Source: Comamonadaceae bacterium (lineage in GTDB: Bacteria; Pseudomonadota; Gammaproteobacteria; Burkholderiales; Burkholderiaceae_C). Taken from it: DNA of 26,824 nt. The notes beneath the pieces were generated by a model. It was not told the DNA's origin. It ran no database searches and saw nothing but the letters and a program-made list of their open reading frames with translations. The stretch spans positions 1 through 26,824 of the forward strand of contig CANGYC010000002.1 of NCBI GenBank assembly GCA_947457975.1, given 5' to 3'. Both the position numbers and the translations under genes were made by a program. Below are positions 14,751-26,224 of this stretch, one piece after another. How positions within the stretch are numbered: the stretch's first letter is position 1; the number at the start of each line of letters is the position of its first letter.

Positions 14751-15734
14751 ATGGCCCTGCCATCCCTGTCCCGCCGCCGCCTGCTCCAAGGCGCGGCCGC
14801 CTGCATCGCCCTGCCCGGCCTGCAAGCCCGCGCCACCATCGCTGGCGGTAAGCCCATCAGCCTGGTGGTCAGCTACCCGGCCGGCGGCGGCGCCGACCTG
14901 ATGGCGCGGCTGATCGCGCCGCGCCTATCGGAGGCCCTGGGCCAGCCCGTGGTCGTGGAGAACCGACCGGGCGCCAGCGGCACACTGGCCGCGCAGCACG
15001 TGGCCCGCTCCGCGCCTGATGGCAGCACCCTGCTGCTGGACGCTTCCTCCTACGCCGTGAACCCTGCCCTCTTTCCCAAGCTGCCCTACGACACGGCCAC
15101 CGCCTTCACGCCGCTGGCGGTGCTGGCGCTCTACCCCAATGTCCTGGTGGCGCATCCCGGCTTCGAAGCCAAGACCGTGGCCGACGTCATCCGCCTGGCC
15201 CGCAGCAAGCCGCGCAGCATCGCCTACGCTTCCTCGGGCAACGGATCGGCCCAGCACCTGGCCGGCGCCTTGTTCGAGGACCTGGCCAAGGTGGAGCTGG
15301 TGCACGTGCCCTACCGGGGAGGTGGCCCGGCCCTCAACGACGTGATGGGCGGCCAGGTGCCGCTCTTCTTTGCCAATGTGGCGTCCTCGCTGGGCCACAT
15401 CCAGTCGGGCCGCCTGCGCCCCATGGCGGTGACCGCCAAGCTGCGCAGCCGCGCCCTGCCGGAGTTGCCCACCATGGAGCAGTCGGGGGTCAAAGGCCAT
15501 GAGGTGCTGGAGTGGAACCCAGTGCTGGCACCGGCGGGCCTGCCCGCGCCACTGCGCGCGCAGCTGGCTGCCGCGCTGCGCAAGGCCATGGGCGACCCGG
15601 AGGTGCTGGGCCGCGTGCGTTCGCTGGGCGGCGATGTGTTCGACGGCAACGAGGACGCCGCTGCCAAGTTTTTGAAGGACCAGCAAAGGCTGTGGGGCCG
15701 GCTGGTGAGCGAACGCGGCATCACCGGTGGCTGA
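14751..15734 (+). CDS. Bug-family periplasmic solute receptor (tripartite tricarboxylate transporter type), Tat-exported
   Basis: A 327-residue periplasmic binding protein. The N-terminus S-R-R-R-L-L-Q followed by A-A-A-C-I-A-L-P-G is a twin-arginine signal. The mature part shows Bug hallmarks: P-I-S-L-V-V-S-Y-P-A-G-G-G-A-D near the start, V-V-E-N-R-P-G-A-S-G, A-P-D-G-S-T-L-L, the V-H-V-P-Y-R-G-G-G-P-A loop, G-G-Q-V-P-L-F-F-A and the S-G-R-L-R-P-M-A-V-T strand. Bug proteins bind carboxylates such as citrate, aromatic acids or nicotinate; the ligand cannot be read here. No tctA/tctB membrane genes are present, so it is an orphan receptor in this window. AAGGAGA lies 5 bases before the ATG. Its end overlaps the next gene by 8 bases. 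Confidence 0.92.
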   Translation: MALPSLSRRRLLQGAAACIALPGLQARATIAGGKPISLVVSYPAGGGADLMARLIAPRLSEALGQPVVVENRPGASGTLAAQHVARSAPDGSTLLLDASSYAVNPALFPKLPYDTATAFTPLAVLALYPNVLVAHPGFEAKTVADVIRLARSKPRSIAYASSGNGSAQHLAGALFEDLAKVELVHVPYRGGGPALNDVMGGQVPLFFANVASSLGHIQSGRLRPMAVTAKLRSRALPELPTMEQSGVKGHEVLEWNPVLAPAGLPAPLRAQLAAALRKAMGDPEVLGRVRSLGGDVFDGNEDAAAKFLKDQQRLWGRLVSERGITGG

Positions 15735-16572
15735 AGCAAGCGGCGCCATCGGCTGCGGCTGGGACGCGCATGTGCATGTCTTCGATGCGGCCGCCCCTGC
15801 GCGCGCCGGCCATTACCAGCCGCAGACGCACACCCTGGCCGAGATCGAGGCGCACAGCGCCTCGCACGGCATCGGCCACCTCGTGCTGGTGCAGCCCAGC
15901 GTGTACGGCACCGACCACAGCGTGATGCTGCGCGCCCTGCGGCAGACCCCGGGCCGCCACCGGGGCGTGGCTGTGGTGGACGCCTCGGTCAGCGATGCGG
16001 CGCTCGATGAACTGCACGAAGCTGGCGTGCGCGGTGTGCGCTTTAACACCATCTCGCCCGTGGGCAACGGCGAGGAAGCGCTGCATGCGCTGGCCCCGCG
16101 CCTGCGCGAACGCGGCTGGCATGTGCAGTGGTACATCGCGCCCCGGCAGCTGCCGCACCTGGTAGCGCTGCAGCGCCAGACGGGCCTGACCTTCGTGCTG
16201 GACCATCTGGCGGGTCTGGCCGCCGACCAGACCGAGGCCGCGCGGCACTGGCAGGCCCTGGCGGAACTGGCGCACACCGGGGCCTGGCTCAAGCTCTCGG
16301 GCTGGTACCGACTGGGCACCAGCTCGCCCTATGCAGCCATGGTGCCTCTGATCCGCCAGGCCAGCGCCCCCTTTGGCGACCGGCTGGTCTGGGGCTCGGA
16401 CTGGCCCCACACCTCGCTGCCCGCGCAAGCTGCCTCGCGTCACGACAGCCTGCTCGCGCCCGCACAAGAAGCCCTGGGGGAAGCCGCCCTGAAAGCCGTG
16501 CTGCAAACACATGCGCCCAGGCTTTACGACGCAGCGCCCATGCGCGTGACGCAACACTCTTCTATGGATTGA
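15727..16572 (+). CDS. Amidohydrolase-family protein resembling 2-pyrone-4,6-dicarboxylate hydrolase
   Basis: A 281-residue TIM-barrel metal-dependent hydrolase (amidohydrolase-2 group). Motifs in order are W-D-A-H-V-H-V-F at 12-19 (metal-binding His pair), L-V-Q-P-S-V-Y-G-T-D-H, G-V-R-G-V-R-F-N, V-L-D-H-L-A-G and W-G-S-D-W-P-H-T (catalytic Asp). These match the layout of LigI-type lactonases, which open 2-pyrone-4,6-dicarboxylate in lignin-derived aromatic breakdown. Relatives act on other lactones, so the substrate is open. The GTG at 15727 overlaps the preceding Bug gene's stop by 8 bases, which indicates coupling with GntR and Bug. The gene converges on the flavin monooxygenase. Confidence 0.88.
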   Translation: MAEASGAIGCGWDAHVHVFDAAAPARAGHYQPQTHTLAEIEAHSASHGIGHLVLVQPSVYGTDHSVMLRALRQTPGRHRGVAVVDASVSDAALDELHEAGVRGVRFNTISPVGNGEEALHALAPRLRERGWHVQWYIAPRQLPHLVALQRQTGLTFVLDHLAGLAADQTEAARHWQALAELAHTGAWLKLSGWYRLGTSSPYAAMVPLIRQASAPFGDRLVWGSDWPHTSLPAQAASRHDSLLAPAQEALGEAALKAVLQTHAPRLYDAAPMRVTQHSSMD

Positions 16573-16606
16573 GCGCGGCCCCGCAATTGACCGCGCTGTG
16601 GCTGGC

Positions 16607-17800
16607 TCAGCCCTGCGGCTTGTGGCCGTAGAGCCAGGGCAGGTCCATCAGGCGACGACCCAGGGTCTTGAGGCCTATGTCGCGGCCCAGGCGCTGGAGG
16701 CCCGTGGCATGGAACACCTCGCCATTGCGCCGCGAGCGGGCCTGCACCTGGGCCACACGTTGCCAGCGCTGCATGGCGTAGCGGCCCAACGCGGCCGGCA
16801 GGCTCAGCGCCAAATCCTGCACCGGGGCCAGGCAGCGGCCCAGTTCGGCCGCATCCTCGATGGCCATACCTGCGCCCTGCGCAAGAAAAGGCCGCATGGG
16901 GTGGGCCGCATCGCCCAGCAAGGCCACGCGGCCCTGGGCCATCTGCGCAGCGCTGCTCAGGGGCGGGCGGTCGCACAGCGTCCAGCGGCCCCAGTGGGTG
17001 GAGGCCTGGGCCAGATCCTGCAAAGGCGCGCAGCAGGCACCCAGGGCCTGTCGCACTTCATCGGCCAGGGCGTCCTGGTCCCAAGCCTGGAGGTCTTCAG
17101 GCGGCTGGCCCTGCACGATCAGCACCAGGTTCAGCAGCTCGCCGGCGCGCACCGGGTAGCTCACCGCATGCAGCCGGGGTCCGAGCCAGGCGGTGACTTC
17201 GTTGCCGCGCAAGGCGGCCGGCACATCAGACATGGGCAGCAGCGCGCGAAAGGCCAGGTGGCCCGTGGGCTGGGCCGGGCCGTCGTTCATGAGCTGCGCA
17301 CGCACGCCGCTCCACAGACCGTCGGCGCCCACCAAAGCATCGCCCTCGACGATGCGGCCATCGGTCCACGATAGCTGCACGCCTTCGGGCACCTCGGTGA
17401 AGCGGTCAACCGGGCTGTTGAGCTGCAGGTGCGCCGCGCCGCACGCCTTGACCGAGCGCAGCAGCAGCGCATGCAGATCGTGCCGGTGAAGGGTGGCATA
17501 GGGGGCGCCATAGCGCTCGAGGCTGCGCTGTCCCAAAGGCAGGCGGCCAAGCTCGCGGCCGCTGGTGCTGCTGCGGGCAAGCAGACGTTCAGGAAAGGCG
17601 GCCACCTGCGCCAGCGCGTGGCCCAGGCCCCAGGCCTGCAAGATGCGGCTGGCATTCGGGCCCAACTGCAGGCCGGCGCCCACCTCGGAAAAGGCCAGGG
17701 CCTGCTCATACAGGCGCACCTCCCAGCCAGCGCGGGTGGCAGCCAGGGCGGCGCTCAGAGCGCCGATGCCACCGCCGGCAATCAGGAGCTGCCGGGTCAT
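16607..17800 (-). CDS. FAD-dependent aromatic monooxygenase (salicylate / 3-hydroxybenzoate hydroxylase type)
   Basis: A 397-residue class A flavoprotein hydroxylase. Seen are the Rossmann G-G-G-I-G-A at 9-14 for FAD, E-V-G-A-G-L-Q-L-G-P-N-A typical of salicylate hydroxylase relatives, L-H-R-H-D-L-H-A-L-L, the D-G motif V-G-A-D-G-L-W-S-G-V-R (156-167), and G-D-A-A-H-P-M-R-P-F at 296-305 for the ribityl chain. Family members hydroxylate benzoate-type rings with NAD(P)H and oxygen. The exact substrate is unclear, and ubiquinone-type hydroxylases are less similar in these motifs. It starts 28 bases after the acnA stop on the same strand and could be co-transcribed with acnA. It ends 34 bases from the convergent amidohydrolase gene. 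Confidence 0.87.
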   Translation of the reverse strand: MTRQLLIAGGGIGALSAALAATRAGWEVRLYEQALAFSEVGAGLQLGPNASRILQAWGLGHALAQVAAFPERLLARSSTSGRELGRLPLGQRSLERYGAPYATLHRHDLHALLLRSVKACGAAHLQLNSPVDRFTEVPEGVQLSWTDGRIVEGDALVGADGLWSGVRAQLMNDGPAQPTGHLAFRALLPMSDVPAALRGNEVTAWLGPRLHAVSYPVRAGELLNLVLIVQGQPPEDLQAWDQDALADEVRQALGACCAPLQDLAQASTHWGRWTLCDRPPLSSAAQMAQGRVALLGDAAHPMRPFLAQGAGMAIEDAAELGRCLAPVQDLALSLPAALGRYAMQRWQRVAQVQARSRRNGEVFHATGLQRLGRDIGLKTLGRRLMDLPWLYGHKPQG

Positions 17801-17828
17801 GCCAGGTGGCGCAGGCAGACGGGCCGGG

Positions 17829-20615
<2,787 letters not shown>

Positions 20616-20842
20616 AAAAAGCTCCCTGGATGAATGACGGCGCCCCCGGCGGCGCGGGGGGACATGCGGTCAATTCATTCTGGCAGTGGCTCGGTGCAAG
20701 CAAAAGCTCAGCCGGTGAAAGGCTTTGACGTGTGCGGACATACGCCGTCTGGCGCGGCGCAGAGGGTTTCTGACATACTCACCGCGCTCATGCATGCAGT
20801 CCGGCCTCACCCAGACGGGCCGCCCACCCAGAAGGAAGCCCC
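20616..20842. promoter_or_regulatory. Divergent promoter region between acnA and the second Bug gene
   Basis: This 227-base gap must hold promoters for both divergent genes. Candidate parts are TTGACG (20725-20730) on the plus strand and TTGCAC (20699-20694) on the minus strand, but neither has a good -10 at standard spacing. No operator-like palindrome stands out. Promoter content is inferred from gene orientation. Confidence 0.45.
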
Positions 20843-21820
20843 ATGAAACGCAGGACCCTCCTCCAGGCCGGCGCCGGCCTGGCCCTCCCCCCGGCCCTAG
20901 TCCCGAGCTGGGCGCAGGACAAGTACCCCAACAAGCCGATCACCTGGGTCTGCCCCTACGCCGCCGGTGGCAATGCCGACAACCGCTCACGCCAGGTGGC
21001 CAAGGCCATGAGCGCGCTGCTGGGCCAGCCCATCATCATCGACAACAAGGCTGGGGCCGGCGGCAACATCGGCACCGACATCATCGCCAAAGCCAAGCCC
21101 GACGGCTATGTGATTGGCATGGGCAATTTCGCGCCCTTGGCCGTGAACCATGCGCTTTTCAAGAAGCTGAGCTTCGACCCGCAAAACGACCTCACGCCCA
21201 TCTGCCTGATCGAACGCGGCCCACTCATCCTGATGGTGCGCAGCGATTCACGCTTCAAATCCCTCAAGGATGTGGTGGCGGCCGCCAAGGCCAGTCCCGG
21301 CAAGCTGAGCTACGCCTCGGGGGGCATCGGCGGCACGCACCACCTCAGCGGCGCGCTGCTGGAGCACACGGCGGGGATCGACATGATCCACGCGCCCTAC
21401 AAGAGTGGCGCAGCCGGCGCCAGCGACCTCATGGCCGGCCAGGTGGACATGATGTTCGAGCAGATGTACAGCGCCATGCCCGCCATCCAAAGCGGGCGCC
21501 TGCGCGCGCTGGCCATCACGAGCAGAACCCGTTCAGCCCTGCTGCCCGACGTGCCCAGCATGGCCGAGCTGGGATTCCCGGCGGTAGAGGTGCTCAACTG
21601 GCAGGGCCTCATTGGCCCCAAGGGGATGCCGCCCGAACTGGTGCGGAGGCTGAACGCCGTGTGCAACCAGGCGCTGCAAAGCGCCGAGGTGAAAGAAAAG
21701 ATCACGGGTCAGGGGAACGAACTGGGCGGTGGCACGCCCGAGCAGTTCGCCGCCCTCATCAAGGCTGAAAGCCCGCGTTGGGGCAAGGTGGTGCGCGACG
21801 CGAAGATCGAGCCCGAGTGA
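20843..21820 (+). CDS. Bug-family periplasmic solute receptor (tripartite tricarboxylate transporter type)
   Basis: A 325-residue receptor. The N-terminus K-R-R-T-L-L-Q with a following hydrophobic stretch and S-W-A before Q-D fits a Tat-type signal. Mature hallmarks are Y-P-N-K-P-I-T-W-V-C-P-Y-A-A-G-G-N-A-D, I-I-D-N-K-A-G-A-G-G-N-I-G, A-K-P-D-G-Y, I-H-A-P-Y-K-S-G-A-A, G-Q-V-D-M-M-F and S-G-R-L-R-A-L-A-I-T. AAGGAAG lies just before the ATG. It is distinct from the other Bug protein in this window and only moderately similar by eye. It is divergent from acnA, which makes a tri- or dicarboxylate ligand an attractive but unproven idea. No membrane components of a TTT transporter are nearby. Confidence 0.92.
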   Translation: MKRRTLLQAGAGLALPPALVPSWAQDKYPNKPITWVCPYAAGGNADNRSRQVAKAMSALLGQPIIIDNKAGAGGNIGTDIIAKAKPDGYVIGMGNFAPLAVNHALFKKLSFDPQNDLTPICLIERGPLILMVRSDSRFKSLKDVVAAAKASPGKLSYASGGIGGTHHLSGALLEHTAGIDMIHAPYKSGAAGASDLMAGQVDMMFEQMYSAMPAIQSGRLRALAITSRTRSALLPDVPSMAELGFPAVEVLNWQGLIGPKGMPPELVRRLNAVCNQALQSAEVKEKITGQGNELGGGTPEQFAALIKAESPRWGKVVRDAKIEPE

Positions 21821-21849
21821 GCTGAGCTGAGCAGCCCTGCGCGCTGTGC

Positions 21850-22362
21850 TCAGCGCTGCAGCCAGACGGCCAGGCTGCAGCGGTCGGCGCTGCGGCTCCA
21901 GCTGCCGTCGAACACCGACACCACAAAGCGCTCGATGCGATCGAGCTGTGGCACCACTTCGGCAAGCCAGCGCTTGCGGCTGCCGCGTTCATGGCCTGCA
22001 ATGACTGCGGCGATCGACATGCCTGCGCTGCTCAGGCCTTCGGACACCAAAAAGTCAATCGCACTGCCATCGTAGTAATTCGGATCCAGCGCAAAGGCCT
22101 GGACCACCGCATCGGCCAGGACCTGATGCGCCTCCTCATGGTTGTGCGGCAACGGCACTGGTACACGCAGGGCCAAGGTCAGGCTCACGCTGGTTTGCGT
22201 GGCCATGAGTTCAGCATAAGTGCACTGCCCCAGCAGCACGCGAACGCGCGCCACCAGCGCTTCATGAACCAGGCTGTGAATTTTGGGTTTTGACAAGGCA
22301 GGCAAGGCAACTCCTAGAAGGAAAACTAAACAGGCCAGAGTGTGAAGTCGGCCTCGCGTCAT
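21850..22362 (-). CDS. Hypothetical secreted protein
   Basis: I do not recognise this 170-residue protein. It starts with a clear signal peptide (basic M-T-R-G-R-L-H, hydrophobic L-A-C-L-V-F-L-L-G-V-A-L-P, cleavage likely after A-L-S). The mature part has no transmembrane helix. It has two cysteines, one near the start (G-Q-C-T-Y) and one near the end (R-C-S-L-A-V-W), which could form a disulphide. Segments such as V-S-L-T-L-A-L-R-V-P-V-P-L-P and the end R-F-V-V-S-V-F-D-G-S-W look beta-stranded, with helical parts between. The ATG at 22362 is chosen since it gives a standard signal peptide; a GTG at 22383 in frame is possible and no strong ribosome binding site decides. It is convergent with the Bug gene and sits downstream of the acnB terminator, so it needs its own promoter. 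Confidence 0.68.
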   Translation of the reverse strand: MTRGRLHTLACLVFLLGVALPALSKPKIHSLVHEALVARVRVLLGQCTYAELMATQTSVSLTLALRVPVPLPHNHEEAHQVLADAVVQAFALDPNYYDGSAIDFLVSEGLSSAGMSIAAVIAGHERGSRKRWLAEVVPQLDRIERFVVSVFDGSWSRSADRCSLAVWLQR

Positions 22363-22479
22363 GGGCTTAAAGCAGCTGCTCACTCACACCCTGCAGGCCC
22401 CACACTCGGCAGCCAAGGCCAAGTCTTAAAGCTTTACAACTCAAGTGTAGAGCCCGTACTCCCAACAAAGCGGCCCCAG

Positions 22480-22512
22480 AAAAAAGCCCCGCCGGCTTTC
22501 ACCAGCGGGGCC
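22480..22512 (-). terminator. Intrinsic terminator of the mdh-CitE-like-acnB run
   Basis: On the minus strand a GCCCCGC / GCGGGGC stem (22511-22505 and 22492-22486) with a 12-base loop is followed by six T (22485-22480). It begins 26 bases after the acnB stop and separates acnB from the secreted-protein gene on the same strand. Confidence 0.88.
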
Positions 22513-22536
22513 TTCCCGTAGGCCGCGCCTAGGGGC

Positions 22537-25137
22537 TTAGGCGGTGATGCCTTTGGCCACGTCGGCGTACTCTTCGATCTGGTCGAAGTTCATGTACTTG
22601 TAGATGTTGGCGCTGTCCTTGCTGAGGACACCCACCGCCGCCTGGTACTCGGCCACGGTCGGGATGCGACCGAGCTTGGAGCACACCGCCGCCAGTTCTG
22701 CGCTGGTGAGGAACACGTTGGTGTTCTTGCCCAGGCGGTTGGGGAAGTTGCGGGTGGAGGTGGAGACCACGGTGGCGCCTTCGCGCACCTGGGCCTGATT
22801 GCCCATGCACAGGGAGCAGCCGGGCATTTCGGTGCGGGCACCGGCAGCACCAAAGTTGGCGTAGTGGCCTTCCTTGATGAGCTCGCTCTCGTCCATCTTG
22901 GTGGGCGGGGCGACCCAGAGCTTGACCGGGATGTCACGCGCGCCGCCCAGCACGGTGGCCGCTGCACGGAAGTGGCCGATGTTGGTCATGCACGAGCCGA
23001 TGAAGGCCTCGTCGATCTTGGTGCCGGCCACTTCGCTGAGGAATTTGGCGTCATCCGGATCGTTGGGGCAGCAGACGATGGGCTCCTTGATATCGGCCAG
23101 GTCAATCTCGATGACGGCGGCGTACTCGGCGTCCTTGTCGGCTTCGAGCAGGTTGGGCTTGGCCAGCCAGGCCTCGACGGCGGCAATGCGACGCTCGAGC
23201 GTGCGCTTGTCCTGGTAGCCGTTGGCGATCATGTTCTTCATGAGCACCACGTTGGAGTTGAGGTATTCGGCCACGGGCGCCTGGTTGAGCTTGATGGTGC
23301 AACCAGCGGCCGAGCGCTCAGCCGAAGCGTCAGACAGCTCGAAAGCTTGCTCGACCTTCAGGTCAGGCAGGCCTTCAATTTCCAGAATGCGGCCAGAGAA
23401 CACGTTCTTCTTGCCGGCCTTGGCCACGGTGAGCAGACCGGCCTTGATGGCATACAGCGGAATCGCGTGCACGAGGTCGCGCAGCGTCACGCCAGGCTGC
23501 ATTTGGCCCTTAAAGCGCACCAGCACGCTCTCGGGCATGTCCAGCGGCATCACGCCGGTGGCGGCACCAAAGGCCACCAGGCCCGAGCCTGCGGGGAAGG
23601 AAATGCCGATGGGAAAACGCGTGTGCGAGTCGCCGCCCGTGCCCACGGTGTCGGGCAGCAGCAGGCGGTTGAGCCAGGAGTGGATCACGCCGTCACCGGG
23701 GCGCAGGGCCACGCCGCCGCGGTTGCTGATGAAGGCGGGCAACTCGCGGTGCGTCTTGACGTCCACGGGCTTGGGGTAGGCCGCCGTGTGGCAGAAGGAC
23801 TGCATGACCATGTCGGCCGAGAAACCCAGGCAGGCCAGGTCTTTGAGCTCGTCACGGGTCATGGGGCCGGTGGTGTCTTGCGAGCCCACGGTGGTCATCT
23901 TGGGTTCGCAGTAGGTGCCCGGGCGCACGCCCTGGCCTTCAGGCAGGCCGACCGCGCGGCCGACCATCTTCTGGGCCAGGGTGAAGCCGGCCTTGGTGGC
24001 AGCGGGCGGCTGGGGCAGACGGAACAGGCTGGAGGCGGGCAAGCCCAGGAAGTCGCGGGCCTTGGCGGTCAGCGAGCGGCCGATGATGAGGTTAATGCGG
24101 CCGCCGGCGCGCACTTCGTCAAACAGCACATCGCTCTTGAGCTTGAACTCGACCACGGTCTGGCCGCCCTTGGTGATCTTGCCGTCGTAGGGCAGCACCT
24201 CGATGACGTCGCCCATCTCGAGCTTGGAGACGTCCACTTCAATGGGCAGCGATCCGGAGTCTTCCTGGGTGTTGTAGAAGATGGGGGCGATCTTGCCGCC
24301 CAGGGTCACGCCGCCAAAGCGCTTGTTCGGCACAAAGGGGATGTCCTGGCCGGTGGCCCAGATCACGCTGTTGGTGGCGGACTTGCGGCTCGAGCCGGTG
24401 CCCACCACGTCGCCCACGTAAGCCACCAGATGGCCTTTTTTCTTCAGATCATCAATGAACTGCATGGGGCCGCGCTTGCCGTCTTCCTCGGGCTTGAAAG
24501 CCGCATCGGGGCGGGTGTTCTTCAGCATGGCCAGGTAGTGCAGCGGGATGTCGGGGCGGCTCCACGCATCGGGGGCGGGCGAGAGGTCGTCGGTGTTGGT
24601 CTCGCCAGGCACCTTGAAGACGGTGACGGTGATGCTCTTGGGCACTTCGGGGCGGCTGGTGAACCACTCCGCATCGGCCCAGCTCTGCATGACTTCTTTG
24701 GCCTTGGCATTGCCGGCCTTGGCTTTGTCAGCGACATCGTTGAAGAAGTCGAACATGAGCAGGGTCTTTTTCAGACCTTCAGCAGCCACGCCGGCGACCT
24801 GGGCGTCGTCCAACAGCTCGATGAGGGGGTGCACGTTGTAGCCGCCCACCATGGTGCCCAGCAGCTCGGTGGCCTTGGCTTTGGAGATGAGGCCGACCGA
24901 CAGATCACCGTGGGCCACGGCGGCCAGGAAAGAGGCCTTGACCTTGGCAGCATCGTCCACGCCGGGAGGCACGCGGTGGGTGATCAGGTCGAGGAGGAAG
25001 GCGTCTTCGCCCTTGGGCGGGCTCTTCAGCAGCTCGATGACCTCGGCCACCTGCTTGGCCGACAGGGGCAGCGGCGGGATGCCGAGGGCGGCTCGCTCGG
25101 CCACGTGGGCTCGGTAGGTCTGCAAAAAGTCGCTCAT
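22537..25137 (-). CDS. acnB: Bifunctional aconitate hydratase 2 / 2-methylisocitrate dehydratase
   Basis: The main citric-acid-cycle aconitase of many proteobacteria; AcnB enzymes also dehydrate 2-methylisocitrate. The product is 866 residues (E. coli 865). The order is that of AcnB: N-terminal HEAT-like helices, then the swivel domain ([16 protein letters not shown]), then the catalytic domains with [17 protein letters not shown] and the cluster ligands, about Cys716 in G-S-C-M-T-N-I-G-H and Cys774/Cys777 in P-G-C-S-L-C-M-G-N. The ATG at 25137 has AGGAGA upstream; the frame runs on to 25263 but that part overlaps the preceding gene. It follows the CitE-like gene by 28 bases and ends in a terminator, so it is the last gene of the run from mdh. 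Confidence 0.97.
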   Translation of the reverse strand: MSDFLQTYRAHVAERAALGIPPLPLSAKQVAEVIELLKSPPKGEDAFLLDLITHRVPPGVDDAAKVKASFLAAVAHGDLSVGLISKAKATELLGTMVGGYNVHPLIELLDDAQVAGVAAEGLKKTLLMFDFFNDVADKAKAGNAKAKEVMQSWADAEWFTSRPEVPKSITVTVFKVPGETNTDDLSPAPDAWSRPDIPLHYLAMLKNTRPDAAFKPEEDGKRGPMQFIDDLKKKGHLVAYVGDVVGTGSSRKSATNSVIWATGQDIPFVPNKRFGGVTLGGKIAPIFYNTQEDSGSLPIEVDVSKLEMGDVIEVLPYDGKITKGGQTVVEFKLKSDVLFDEVRAGGRINLIIGRSLTAKARDFLGLPASSLFRLPQPPAATKAGFTLAQKMVGRAVGLPEGQGVRPGTYCEPKMTTVGSQDTTGPMTRDELKDLACLGFSADMVMQSFCHTAAYPKPVDVKTHRELPAFISNRGGVALRPGDGVIHSWLNRLLLPDTVGTGGDSHTRFPIGISFPAGSGLVAFGAATGVMPLDMPESVLVRFKGQMQPGVTLRDLVHAIPLYAIKAGLLTVAKAGKKNVFSGRILEIEGLPDLKVEQAFELSDASAERSAAGCTIKLNQAPVAEYLNSNVVLMKNMIANGYQDKRTLERRIAAVEAWLAKPNLLEADKDAEYAAVIEIDLADIKEPIVCCPNDPDDAKFLSEVAGTKIDEAFIGSCMTNIGHFRAAATVLGGARDIPVKLWVAPPTKMDESELIKEGHYANFGAAGARTEMPGCSLCMGNQAQVREGATVVSTSTRNFPNRLGKNTNVFLTSAELAAVCSKLGRIPTVAEYQAAVGVLSKDSANIYKYMNFDQIEEYADVAKGITA

Positions 25138-25165
25138 GGTTTTCTCCTGAAAAATTCGGGGGCGA

Positions 25166-26155
25166 TCACAAAGAAAGGAAATAGGCTTGCGCCTGGCTCG
25201 GCAGCTTGGCGCCGGTGCGGTGCGCGCGCTCCAGCAGCTGCCAGTAGTAGCGGTAACTGGCACGGTCGTGCAACTGGCCCTTGAAACTCACGGGAGCCCA
25301 GTTGGCCGCCTGGGCGGCCTGCATGAGTTCGGTGGCCACTTCAATCTCGGACTGCTGCGGCGCGAAGGCGGCCAGGATGGGCCGGATCTGCGCAGGATGG
25401 ATGCTCCACATGCGGGTGTAGCCCAGCTCGCGAGCCGCACGGGTGGCAGCGCGCTCCATGGCGGCCGCATCGCTGAACTCGGTGACCACGCAGTGCGAAG
25501 GCACCTTGCCGTGGGCGTGGCAGGCAGAGGCAATCTCCAGCTTGGCGCGCACCACCAGCGGATGCGTGAACTGCCCGGCCGAGCCCATGGCCTCGGCACC
25601 AATGGCGCCATGGTGGCTGGAGACAAAATCCATCAGGCCGAAGCTGATGGACTGCACGCGCGGGTGAGAGGCGATGTCGAAGGCGTGGTGCACGGCGCGG
25701 GCCGACTCCAGCAGCACATGGATGGGCAGCTTGGCAGCCGCGCCACCCAAGGCCAAAAGCGCGGCATCGACCTGCTGCACGTCAGCCAGGCTCTCGACCT
25801 TGGGCACCATCAGGTGGCACAGCCGGTGCGCAGCCTGACCGGCGATGGTGGCCAGGTCGTCCGCGAAGGCGGGATGATCCACCGGGTGCACGCGCACCGC
25901 CACGCGAGCGCGGGGGTCGGCGGCCAAGGCCAGCGAGACCACCAGGGCGGCGTGCTCGGCTTCGCCGCCCACGGGCGCGCCATCCTCGCAGTCAAGCGTG
26001 ACATCAAACACGCAGGCGCCGAACTCCTCCAGCATCTCAGCCTGCAGCTGCAGGCTCTTGCGCATGCGGGGCTCGACGCCGCTGTAGTGGTCGCACACCG
26101 GCAGCGCACCCGCAGCCGCCTGCGCATCCAGAAGAACATCGCGAGGGTGCGTCAT
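25166..26155 (-). CDS. HpcH/HpaI aldolase / citrate lyase beta-like (CitE-like) protein
   Basis: A 329-residue TIM-barrel protein of the CitE/HpcH superfamily. Visible are R-M-R-K-S at 30-34, L-D-C-E-D-G-A-P at 54-61 (counterpart of the L-E-D motif), A-V-R-V-H with Arg88, V-P-K-V-E-S at 117-122, the metal-binding L-L-E-S-A-R (Glu150) and S-F-G-L-M-D-F (Asp176). Relatives cleave or hydrolyse malyl-, citramalyl- or citryl-CoA. Citrate lyase alpha and gamma genes are absent, so this is a stand-alone member, perhaps a malyl-CoA lyase or thioesterase. It sits between mdh (69-base gap) and acnB (28-base gap), which ties it to the citric acid cycle or a glyoxylate-type bypass. The precise activity is not readable. 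Confidence 0.85.
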   Translation of the reverse strand: MTHPRDVLLDAQAAAGALPVCDHYSGVEPRMRKSLQLQAEMLEEFGACVFDVTLDCEDGAPVGGEAEHAALVVSLALAADPRARVAVRVHPVDHPAFADDLATIAGQAAHRLCHLMVPKVESLADVQQVDAALLALGGAAAKLPIHVLLESARAVHHAFDIASHPRVQSISFGLMDFVSSHHGAIGAEAMGSAGQFTHPLVVRAKLEIASACHAHGKVPSHCVVTEFSDAAAMERAATRAARELGYTRMWSIHPAQIRPILAAFAPQQSEIEVATELMQAAQAANWAPVSFKGQLHDRASYRYYWQLLERAHRTGAKLPSQAQAYFLSL

Positions 26156-26224
26156 TCCCGGAAAGGCATGGAAGTGCGGGAGATCTGGCAGCTGGCCAAG
26201 GGTCGATCTTGAAAGACGGCTGCT

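Noticed and set aside
16572..16597. Hairpin AGCGCGG/CCGCGCT between the convergent amidohydrolase and monooxygenase genes
   Set aside because: The stem is good but no T-run follows on either strand, so I do not call a terminator.
21826..21854. Hairpin GCTGAGC/GCTCAGC between the second Bug gene and the secreted-protein gene
   Set aside because: Long loop, no T-run, and one arm lies in the stop region of the neighbouring gene; not enough for a terminator call.
22864..25284. 806-codon open frame on the plus strand opposite acnB
   Set aside because: It is His/Gly/Ala/Val-rich with no domain, and is the expected antisense shadow of a GC-rich gene with strong codon bias.
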